Shown here: positions 1 to 10,000 of the stretch, piece by piece
Position numbering within the stretch: the first letter of the stretch is position 1
How the letters are laid out: each line of letters opens with the position of its first letter
NCBI RefSeq assembly: GCF_019649055.1
Contig: NW_026570352.1
Span: 124,001 to 188,000, forward strand
Reading direction: 5' to 3'
Length of the DNA: 64,000 nucleotides
Source: Paramacrobiotus metropolitanus
Lineage: Eukaryota > Tardigrada > Eutardigrada > Parachela > Macrobiotidae
The notes under the pieces: generated by a model
What the model was told of the DNA's origin: nothing
Seen by the model: the letters and a program-made list of their open reading frames with translations, nothing else
Database searches by the model: none
Program-made: the position numbers and the translations under genes

Positions 1-850
1 AGGTCCGATCTCTGCAAAAAATACGGGCTAAGATCGCTCCAACGAGAAGTCGAAAATGGTATTCTATGGATGCAGGTCATGTAACATCCGTAGGAGTTTT
101 CATCGCCCAGCTGCTGATTCGCTTGTGTCCACTTAAGTGTAAAGTGGTTATAGCGCTTTTGTCGCTAATTTCATTACCAAAACAGGAAAGGGGTTCACAA
201 ATTTAAAATTAACATTGCAGGGCTTTCTGCGTGGTAACTCTGGAATTCTATTGCCGGGCTGGACTATACCGGTTACGTGCATAATTTTTTCTCAGTGGTT
301 GAAGCAAAAGCGCTTATCAATCTGTGCCCGTTATTTGTCGCTTTTGCGGGTTGACTTTAATCGGAACATTGCATCGGTTTCCTGCTGTTTTCCTGATTAA
401 CTTAACGAAACCAGTATACACTTTGCACTTAGAGGGCAGCCCATTAAAATTAACAAGCAACTGTACGAATTCGCCATTTGTAGGGAAATGTTTTCTCTTA
501 ATGAACACACTGTGCCACCGCTCTCATCGTTACACAATAATGTTTTGGTGTTTTTGTGTAATACGATTGTTTTTGACTTTCTTCTGCTATGCAACGTGTA
601 AGTGTTACCGGTGAAAGTGCGACCTAAATGTAATTTCTTGGAAGCTGTTTGTATAAACATGTTGTTCATTACAGCATTTTCACCGCAGCAGTGCGCACGT
701 TATGACCAGCAGCATTTTGTGAATGATTCGTAAATCCGTATTTAAGCAACTGCGGTGCGCATTATCGTGACTAGAATTCTTAACTAGGTACAAACGAATT
801 TTGCCAACTTTTCAATACTATTGAAAGTATACTAACCTAAAAAGTAGCGA
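1..850. other. Intergenic, no gene recognised
   Basis: AT-rich sequence with only short open frames on both strands. I recognise no domain, splice-consistent exon pair, RNA gene or repeat. The last part is presumably the 5' flank of the small secreted-protein gene that starts at 853, but I see no convincing TATA box there. Confidence 0.5.
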
Positions 851-852
851 AA

Positions 853-1256
853 ATGACGCCGATGCTGTACTACATGGGAACTATCGGGCTTTTGGTTGTC
901 CTTATCGCCTGCATATCCGTAGAGGTACGTGTGCAACAGCTTTAACATTAATGTTTATTAATTTAGCCACTCACGATCTCATCAACCAACATTTTCAGGC
1001 CATACCCGGCGGATGTAGAGGCTGTCATGACGACGCCCCTGAAAGCCGAGAGAAACGCAACTCACAGGCGGTTGGAGCAGATACAGAACACCAAGGTGGC
1101 GCCCAGAAGCAGCAGATTGCCGTGGACACCGAGGAGACCCTATTCGGACCCGAGCGCGCTGCTAGAAATCAGACCGCCCATCGTCACCCTCGATCAGCGG
1201 ACAGCGAAGAAATCGATGACGTACCGGAGTTAACTGAGGAATTCAAAACCGGTTAA
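853..1256 (+). CDS. Small secreted protein, ERAA-motif family member 1 (two exons)
   Basis: Model: exon 1 at 853-924 and exon 2 at 999-1256, 109 residues. Exon 1 encodes a hydrophobic signal peptide (MTPMLYYMGTIGLLVVLIAC) and ends GAG before a GTACGT donor. The intron is phase 0 and 74 bp long, with acceptor TTTTCAG. Exon 2 holds a REKR dibasic site, then VDTEETLFGPERAARN, the motif shared with the two genes downstream, then an acidic tail. Only this member has a Cys-x2-Cys pair (GCRGCH) right after the junction. A polyadenylation hexamer AATAAA lies at 1536-1541. I know no matching family; secretion is inferred from the leader. A hormone or effector precursor is possible because of REKR, but this is unproven. 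Confidence 0.72.
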
Positions 1257-1618
1257 CGGCTAATTCGATGCCCCGAGATCACTAATTTAAAAAATTAAAA
1301 AGCCCTGGCCTTTGCTGGGCCGTGTATACGATCGGTATCCGATCTTAGCAACGCGGTGGACACTTTTTTTAAGATGGAGATTATAAAATTTGACGCTCTA
1401 ATACTCTCATAATTGTGATATCATTATTATATTAGCGAACAGTATGTCTGTGTACACAGTACAATAGTTTATAACTGATTGTGATATTATGTTATTAGTT
1501 ACTGCCATGCCGAATCTAACCGCAAACAGCTGTAAAATAAAGTTTAAGCTCTTCCATGAAGCATGGTCTCCTTCCTAATCATAAGTACTGAACACTATTT
1601 TTGATTAAAAATTACTGT

Positions 1619-1654
1619 GTTATATATAGTGCATCCCAGATATCGGTTTCATTC
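1619..1654 (+). promoter_or_regulatory. Core promoter candidate (TATA plus initiator) for ERAA member 2
   Basis: A TATATATA stretch at 1621-1628 is followed about 30 bp later by TCATTC (A at 1651). That is the TATA-to-initiator spacing expected for an animal RNA polymerase II promoter. It would give a 5' UTR of about 210 nt before the ATG at 1862. Confidence 0.4.
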
Positions 1655-1861
1655 CGAAAACGACACGTTTGTTTCCAGTAATTCTGCTGTGCTTACTTAA
1701 GCAAAACACGACAGGATGAACAGCGTACTTGAAAAGCATTCAGCCAACTCGGCAAGAACGAAAAACCTCGCGCTCATGACTAAACAAGGGTAAACTATAG
1801 AGTAACGTAAAGATTTAATGGCTGAAAATTTGTTTTACTCGGAAAGAGACCTCTGCTCAAA

Positions 1862-2180
1862 ATGAAGGCGTTTCACCGAATTGCTGTTTATCTTTTACTT
1901 GTCGTCGTTTCTCTGCTTCTCGGAACTACAACATCCGAGCGACTCAAGGTGCAAATATAAGTAAATGATACAAATGATATTATAGCAATATTACTATATT
2001 TTTATTGTCATAATCTCATTGGCTGCACAGGTCGGTCAGCGAGGTATTAAAGACAAGACCAAGGAAGCCGGTGTAGCGGTGGACACGGACGTGATGTTGT
2101 ACGGATCGGAACGTGCGGCGCACTACCGCTCCGCGCATCCGGTGCGCGCGGCCAAGAACGAACGACCACCCAACCCGTAA
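1862..2180 (+). CDS. Small secreted protein, ERAA-motif family member 2 (two exons)
   Basis: Model: exon 1 at 1862-1948 and exon 2 at 2031-2180, 78 residues. Exon 1 is a clean signal peptide (MKAFHRIAVYLLLVVVSLLL then GTTTS). The donor GTGCAA is weak, but reading through reaches a stop four codons on, so splicing is required to join the leader to the motif. The acceptor is GCTGCACAG and the intron phase is 0, as in both neighbours. Exon 2 carries EAGVAVDTDVMLYGSERAAH and a basic, Pro-rich C-terminus. Identity with member 3 is strongest around EAGVxVDTD. The GTAAGA overlapping the stop codon could act as a donor for a longer isoform. The function is unknown. Confidence 0.74.
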
Positions 2181-3040
2181 GAGAAACCCTCGACCCGGAA
2201 ATTATCTGCTTATACATGCTCATATATCTCCAATATTTTTCGTTCTGGAATAATTTCGCGTCATCGTGTCTTGTTTTGTTGCGCATCCTGCAGTGATGGC
2301 GGTGTTTCGCAGCCGGTTTGTGAGAAAGGGTATGAGCATCATCGAAATGTGATTGGATATGCTTTTCGTTCTAAAATTAAATCGTTTTGATACTGAGAGC
2401 TATTATTCGGCAATGGCCAGTATGTATACAGAGTACATAAACGCTTGCAAAGATATGCACCAACTGAAAACGGTGAAAATTGAAAGATAGGTATAACACC
2501 CACAATGTCTACTTCGCATTTTAATAGAGTAATGTTCGCATTTCATTTGCGAATAATTAGCAGCCTCACGCAGTACTGTGGAAAACCGTTTGACTGACAA
2601 ATAAATACAGCTGATTTGTGTCGAGGTTTTCTTCTTATTATGCATAACGATCTCACTAGTAACTGCAAAACGATAATTGATAATTATGTTTAAGAATCCC
2701 TGAAATTCGGGATTGAACCGAAAAGATATTCGTACAGAGATCTGTACAAAGCTTTCACTGCCTTCGCAGTCACGATCAATCACTAAGCCAAAACGGATTT
2801 CCTCCGTAATTTATTTTCCAGGTTTCCCTACATGGTATCCTGAGATCCTGTTAGCTCTCTTCGTGAACATGACGGATCTAGCCATACAATTATTTTATAA
2901 TTATACTGGGCGCGTGAAAGAATTTCCTATAAAAGCCTCAAATAAAGAGGCTACAACGCAAAGATAACTGGTGTATCAAAGACCGGTTTTTTGTACAACT
3001 GTAGAGTAGTAAAACCAGTTTTGTGTTCGATTTTCTGTGC
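2181..3040. other. Intergenic between ERAA members 2 and 3
   Basis: No gene or repeat recognised. Open frames here are short and without splice-consistent partners. A second TATA-like string (CTATAAAAGC near 2928) has no obvious downstream reading frame of its own and might be an alternative upstream promoter of member 3. Confidence 0.45.
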
Positions 3041-3042
3041 CC

Positions 3043-3070
3043 TATAAAAAAATATCCAGCCACATCAGTT
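3043..3070 (+). promoter_or_regulatory. Core promoter (TATAAAAA plus TCAGTT initiator) for ERAA member 3
   Basis: TATAAAAA at 3043-3050 is followed by TCAGTT at 3065-3070, with the initiator A 24 bp after the start of the TATA box. TCAGT is the classical arthropod-type initiator. The predicted 5' UTR is about 118 nt to the ATG at 3186. Confidence 0.5.
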
Positions 3071-3185
3071 TGTCGTTTGTATGCCACTCCAAGTTTTCTC
3101 ACCTTGTTTAACCGCAAAAAAAATCGCTGGATTACTGAAATTTAGTATAGGTAAACATTCATCGGCTATAAATTATAATTACACC

Positions 3186-3562
3186 ATGAAGTCTGTTTTC
3201 GTTGCCAAAATGTGGATCGTCATGCTGTTGGTATCAGCAATATTGATCTGCAATCTTGCCAGCGCCGAAAAAATCAAGGTAAAATAACCGGCAAATTCGT
3301 GCTGTAACAACTAACAATTGTGATCTGAATTTTACAGGAATAAGTAATTAAGTTGCTGCTTTTATCGTTTCTTAAATAATTTCTTCAGTCGAAAAACAAA
3401 ATATCTGAAGCCGGGGTCGTTGTGGATACGGATGAGATGCTGGTCGGACCGGAACGCGCGGCCAAGCATAAATCCCGGGATCCCGAACACGCGCACAACC
3501 AGACCACGGACGTCTTAAAGTCCAAAGGCGCCCCAGGACCAGCGAAAGGGAATAAGCCGTAA
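3186..3562 (+). CDS. Small secreted protein, ERAA-motif family member 3 (two exons)
   Basis: Model: exon 1 at 3186-3278 and exon 2 at 3389-3562, 88 residues. Exon 1 gives a signal peptide ending around CNLASA, then EKIK. The donor is GTAAAA, the phase is 0 and the acceptor is TTCTTCAG; an earlier AG near 3337 leads straight to a stop and is rejected. Exon 2 reads SEAGVVVDTDEMLVGPERAA, the family signature, followed by a His, Lys and Gly/Pro-rich tail with one N-glycosylation sequon (NQT). A likely polyadenylation signal AATAAA sits near 3738. The shared intron position and motif show that members 1-3 are tandem duplicates. No known peptide family is recognised. Confidence 0.75.
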
Positions 3563-4614
3563 AAACTGAATGTCCGTTTGTCGATCGGGACAATTCTTAT
3601 ACAAATAACGCATTTGATTTTATTTTGACAAAATCATGTTACGTATTATGTTTTTTGCCGTATTGAATGCGTCGTTTAGCACTATACCTAAATTTTGGAT
3701 GGCCCTTATACCGATTTTGGTGGCAATTTTCATGTAAATAAATGTTTCTCTTTAGCGCGACGGTTTATGTACTTCAGCTACCGTTTGTCTTATTTCCGCT
3801 AAGACTCTGAACACCAGTAAACCGCAGGAACTGAATCAACATTAATTTTCCTGCTAAAGCAGTTCGCTTCCGGCAACGTATGCCGGCAATATTACATGCT
3901 ATATTAACGGAATCCGATTAAAAAGTCTATACGCGTTTCCGACTTCATGAGAAAATCAAGTAGCAGTCATCCGGTTAATCGAATTAACGGCTTTGACGTG
4001 CTACCGCTAAGGACAAGCTATACATAAGTACTGCCACATTGTGAAAACAACCGGTAACGATTCAATAAATAACGACAACCATTATCATTCGAATATACAT
4101 GTACATACACTTGTACGTAGCAGATATTTCCAGTTGCATAAGAAGTTAACTGATTCATAAACTTAATTGTTCACACGAAGAATGGATCAAGTTCTTGGCA
4201 CTTATACCCGTCAGCTAAACAACAACAGTATTTAATGCACAACAATGCCAAAACACTTGTGTACGCTTGTTTAGCATTAGAATATTATAATGCCGTGGCA
4301 CATTTGTCGGCGCGTTAATTAAAATAAATCCCATGTTGTACACGGCTCCGTCTGTTATAAAAAGCGACCGGATTATTAAACAGGAAGTGACTTTTATTCG
4401 AAAATTATATGTACGCATGAACGTGCACGATAGTGCTGCAGAGGGGTAAAGAAACTGCCGTTGCAAAGTATATTTTCGACACCGGTACACCGGTTAAATT
4501 ATTATCGGTCCCGGGGTTTCCTAGGAGCTTCTGGGTTTTCAAATTACCGTTAAATTTCGGTGGAGTTTGTTGCCCAATACCCAATAGCATATACCACGAG
4601 GATACTTTGTGAAA
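3563..4614. other. Intergenic, no gene recognised
   Basis: AT-rich. Apart from the probable 3' end of the gene ending at 3562, I see no coding signal and no repeat. Confidence 0.45.
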
Positions 4615-5581
4615 ATGCTGGGAAAATGTCTGCTGCATTTTGCACCGGCGGCGATAATGGTACTATGTGTGTCGATGTACCCGGTAAGTACTACGAAGCA
4701 AGAAGCAACAGTGGTAAATACTGTACATAATATAAAATGATATTATACGTATCCGCTAATCTTTTTTTAAGTAAAATAGTTTCATAAAAGAAATTTTGTA
4801 TCCTGGTCGACGACCAGTAACGTAAAAGTAGTCAGTTATTAAATTCCCAATTTGAATCTAGTTTTGATCAGAATGATATTAAGCAGAACACAGCCGCGGC
4901 CTAACGCAATCCTTCGTAAAGTGATTTTAATTATAAATCTACATTAAGTACGTAAGTCCTCTTAATAATTAAATGCAATTACAGATTGTGCTGGGTGCCG
5001 ATAACAACACCGCGACCGTCGAAGCAGTTAACGGCACGGTACCCGACATCATCGATCCGGTCTTCAATGCCTCCGACACCCTAAACGCCTCCGCCCTGGT
5101 TTTCCACAACACCTCCCAGCTTGACCTTTCTACCTCCACCCGGCGCCCGCCACCGCCGTTTTTCCACGTGAACATGACCGTTAACTCCGTGTACACCTTC
5201 GAATGTGTCACCGCGGAGTTCCCCATGGTGTGGATCCTCGGCGGCAGCGGTTACCATTTCGTGGACCATCCCCAGCAAAATATGTCCCGCTGCCGGCTGA
5301 CCTACGTGCGCGGCTGCCCCTTCAGTCTGATCATCTCGCACCGCTGCACCGGGATGATGCACAACTGTACGATCCGCGTGGAGCCGCCGGATGAATACGA
5401 GCAGTGCGAGGCGGATGTCTTCTCCATCACGTACCAGTGCGTCCCGGCGCCGACCGCTGAGTTCCCACTGCAGCCTTATGTCGTCATCCCCATGGTCCGG
5501 AAACCGGACGACCCCTGTGATCTGTATTATCAGCGCAAGAATGGACAGCTTAACGCGACCTGGGATGCCGTTGCGGAGTGA
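4615..5581 (+). CDS. Secreted glycoprotein with SUEL/galactose-lectin-like domain (two exons)
   Basis: Model: exon 1 at 4615-4683 (signal peptide, ends CCG before GTAAGT) and exon 2 at 4985-5581 after acceptor TTACAG, phase 0, 221 residues. The first third is Ser/Thr-rich with several N-glycosylation sequons (NNT, NGT, NAS, NTS). A Pro stretch (RRPPPP) leads into a Cys-containing domain of about 100 residues. Its second half, HRCTGMMHNCTIRV then CEADVFSITYQC, fits the C-terminal pattern of rhamnose/galactose-binding SUEL lectins (C-x5-C-x3-V spacing, then a final YxC). The canonical DPC element is replaced by EQC, so sugar binding is uncertain. Exon 2 is markedly GC-rich against its flanks. 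An alternative single-exon start at 4973 would lack a leader and is less likely. Confidence 0.68.
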
Positions 5582-7099
5582 CCTTTCTGTTGCACAGCGC
5601 TTATATTCTGTGATAGTCGTTCAAATCTTTCTATGTGTAATTGCAATGCTTGCAGCTGGATAAAATGTATGTGGATCAGTAATAATGCTCTGTAAATATA
5701 CAATATCAATACGTGCAAGTCAGCATTTGATTATCACTATGTATTTGTTTGATATAATAATGTACTGTACGTTGGATGCCGTTTACGCTAACTAGCTCAT
5801 GTTGCATGATATCATTATTATCCACAGAAGGTACATTTGAGCCTTTGCGGGGAAAGTGACCGGTATTGCTATACGACGAAATACAATGAAAAATGTTTAA
5901 AATGTACGAATTGTGCCGCAAACAATACTTAATTAACTTTACTTGACAGAAACCCAGTATGGATGTGTAATGTTATTCGTAGTGCAATGGCTGCAACCGC
6001 TTGTTCGACAAAGCAACTGACGTTCTGTACTCGTACGCATACCTACTAGGCTGCTACGGTTGTATTAGTGCTGTATTGTACACGGCTAATACATAGCTAG
6101 AGTTTTAATGCTCATTTTCGATATTTAATTGTTACCGTTGTTACTTTTTAAGCAAACTCGTGATATACTGTAGGCTTGTATCATCGCTAGCTACACAATA
6201 CCATGAAATTTGTTCGACTGGTGTTTATTATTGGTATTTTGAAATTTATATTGTATACACATAATTGTACATAAAAATACATATAATTATTTGTAATTAT
6301 AGGCAAAGCCGCTGAAGTGTACAGTACACAAAGTTCCTAGTACTTGATCCGGTAATTGGTTGTACGGTATTCCGAAAAACTGTTTAGTTTAAGGAGTTAA
6401 GAGTGCTGATTGTACAATTTGTATAAGACTTGGACCTCAAATCTTCTATTTATGCGCATATTCATGATGGAAATTTATACGTCAAATGATTCAAATCCAT
6501 TAACGTCAAAAACAGTATAAGAATGAAATTAATTACCTCTATTCGTGAACGAGTACATTGTACATTTTTACTGTAATCGACTGCAACATTTTGAGAAACT
6601 GTTATTGATGGAATATGCTGGTAGTGTTGCAGTTCCCAGTAGCCATGACGTCACTTTGACCTACTCGTTTAGTCCAGGGTAAGCAAATTTCAGTTAAGAA
6701 GAACGCAAAACCACGTTTCCCATTTCCAGTAATGCTTTAACTAAGCAGAGTAACTGGGAATTTAATTTACAACGACTCATTTCATGTAACTCGGCCCTCG
6801 GGCTATACTGGCTTGAACCGAACCGTAGCCGAACTGCACGTTCATAAACAGCTGCCATCGCGATGCTTCGCTTGCTTGGCCTGCTGCTGCATGTTGAATG
6901 TTGTTGAATGTTGCACAGATTGGAGAAATTTGTTGGAAATTTACAAAACGTGTCTGTTTCCCAGTTTCCAGATCCCAGTTTCTGCTAGTCTTTTGAACTT
7001 TTAAATAAAGTGGAGACTTAAATTTCGAGATTGTTTTGGCTGTGCTCGGTGCACTGTGCGTCATTTGAATTAAATTATTCGCCAAATTCACGACAGCAA
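5582..7099. other. Intergenic and presumed 5' flank of DCP1
   Basis: No gene recognised. The 3' UTR of the lectin-like gene probably occupies the first few hundred bases. Frames at 6777-7145 on both strands lie just upstream of the DCP1 start and look accidental. Confidence 0.4.
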
Positions 7100-10000
7100 A
7101 TGTCCGATAACAAGGAAAACTTGTCAGGGTTCTTCCTTGCTGCACTGCAGAAGCGCGATCCCTCCGCTACGCAGGTTGTCTATTCCGCCAAGGAGGTGAA
7201 ATTGTACAGATTCGATACGGAGAAGAACAAATGGGTAAGAGGATTCTGCTGTAGCGTTTTCCTCCCATTTTTGCAGTGTTGACTACCTTATCATTGAATA
7301 GCACGGTGGTACTTATGACTTCCCTGTACGTTGAACTGGTTTGTAGTAGTATGTGACGGGGAGCTGGTGCGATGCGCGACATTTAGATACGGAAATTAAA
7401 ATTTAAACATTTTTTCGTGTTTTGAAGACGTGAACTTGATCGGATTTGTGTTGTGTTTTACAGAATCCGACAGACTGTGAAGGAACTCTTCTTTTTTACC
7501 GCAGGTATGTCGGAACTATGTTCAAGTGCTCTTGTGAAGCGCGAGATGAACAGACGCGGAAATTGGTTAATTACCGTAATTTTGGAAGATTTTTACGCGT
7601 TTGTATTGAGTGTCGTTCTCGTTAATAAACCATCGGTTTTGAGTGCTTCCGCCTTTCGGTAGCGAGGAAATGAAGGGCGCACTTAAATTCAATGCAACAA
7701 AAATCTCTTTTAATTACAGGAATTTTCTGGTTATTATTTTTCAAATATTAATGCGATTTTTGAATTTTGAAAATATTTTTCATTTGAATAAATTATGACA
7801 AAAATAGACACGTGATTGTTTATTTTCTGCCTTACCTTTATTATGGATGCGGATTGTGTCAGCGCTTTTTTTGTGGTGAGGCAGAAATATTCCGATGATA
7901 ATAGTAAGCGTGTAGCAAGAATCAGACAAAGCCGCACGTGACTGACGTCATGTTTGCCAGCCGATAAAGACGATCGATAAGGACTGTTTTCGAGTAATCC
8001 AGGTTAATCCCGTGTGCTGGCTGTCAGCTGCCGGAAATCAGACGTGCTCGCCAAACATCCGACGCGCGTATTGATTGCCAAATGAAAAATAATATCCTCG
8101 TTATTGTATCATCCGTATTCCGATATGTTGTGCCGTAATTAATCCGCTGCTCCATTAGAATAGGAAGAATTATTAGATCATCATGACGAAAAGGAACGGA
8201 AATTATTGGATAAATTTAGCCTAAAATAAGCAAAAATTATTGGAATATTTTACTAAAATTTATCAGTGATCATGCGATAACATTCGGTTTTTTTTAAATT
8301 TTTGATTTTTAACAGTTCGACTTCGAATGTTTCTGCTTCGAAGTCGAACTGTTAAAAATCAAAAATTAAAAAAAAACGTTGAAGATAGAAATGCTGAAAT
8401 AAAATATACCTGCAGAATAAAAAATTAATAATATTGTTATATTATAAAATAAATTTCCGCTCAGTAGCAGGACGGTTTTTAATAATACGAAATATAAAAT
8501 TTATAACATTTTGCATAGAAAATAATAGAATATAAAAGCCAGAATAATCAAGATTTTTTTTTACCGATTTTCTAGGCAAGGAAAGGAAGCCTTTTAAAAA
8601 AATGTATCATTGAAATATTTCCCAGTTAAAAATGAGAAAACTGTCAGACTGAATAAACTGACCCTAGATTTAACCGCAAATCGTCGCTGGGAATTTATGC
8701 CGAGATTTGAAATGTTGGTTTTTAAAAGACTGCGAAACAGAGAGCTGAAAATTTAGATTTCAGACGTGACAAAGTCAGAAATGTTGAAGGAGGGTGAAAT
8801 GCGGTGAAAAGCGATTTTCTTCCCAAGAGAGCGTGAGGCGTTCTTGAGGCGAGTGTTAGCGGATTAATATGCGGCAAACACTGCCGTCACCGCGTCGTAC
8901 ACAAGTGCATCTGTGATTCTGTGTATATTTTTAAACCCGTAGCGGAAAAAAAATGTAGAGCACACGACTGCTGATAGATGAAAGCGTTCAGTTGAATCAA
9001 TTGAGCGCAAAGAAGTTATTATCTTTCCCATCGCATATCCTTCCGCAACATGTGCACCGCCCCAGAGGAATCAATTAAACACAAATAAATCATACGTCAA
9101 GTGTGTCCAGGGAGAGGTTTTGGAAGAGGTTGTTTTTTTTCCGCTGTAAGAACGTCGGTAGTGTCGTTACGGCGCGCAATGGGCGGGTAACGGATTGGCT
9201 CGAGGTTTTATTTTGGGATAGCCGCGCTCGTTTGCGTCGGTGTCGATTAGCAATTGCGGCTGATTTCTAGGGTGGGAATTAAATGAAGACAGTGATGAAA
9301 AGTGAAGGCCACGTGGCTGGTCTGCGTCAGTATCACGGAGACACGAAACGTTCCCCGTCTCGTCGCAGAAATTTGTTTTCTTACATTCTGATTTTAATGT
9401 TCTGTTGTCACAGTATTTTTTCTAAATTAATTGATTTTTTTTCTAGTTTTATCGGCTGCTCGTACATTTAATATCGAGGAAAGGTTTCGAATTCTGAAGG
9501 TGTAAAAAAGTTTCTGGAAATCTCCAGTTTTAAATTTTCAATGATTTTCTGGTGACATGATTCTCTGCGATTTTTTATGAGTAGAAACTGATCGCTCACA
9601 TTATTTAGGATATTTTTGATCTTTCCTCTGGCCTTGCTTAATAATTAATTAACATTACCAATTAATATTGATGGTTAATCAGGATTATTAAAGAGGTTTT
9701 TCAAGTTTTTGAATGCAGGTTTTCTTGCCTTGTGGCCGGTGGTTTGAAACGTAATATGCGGTCTGTTGTTATTTATGATTAGTTCTGTGTTTTCAGTATA
9801 AGGAAATTCAGGGTTAAGATCGTTATATTTTACCTTTTTTTTATTGGAATCGAGGAGGATAATCCCGGATTGCCGGAAGTGTAGTCTAGGAGAGCTTTAA
9901 TGCACCGGCACATAAATCGTCGCTTGTCAGGCGCGCGTGCGACAGCGATGTTGTTTATGATTTTTTGTTGTGCTGTTGACAAATCGATTTACAGTTTTAC

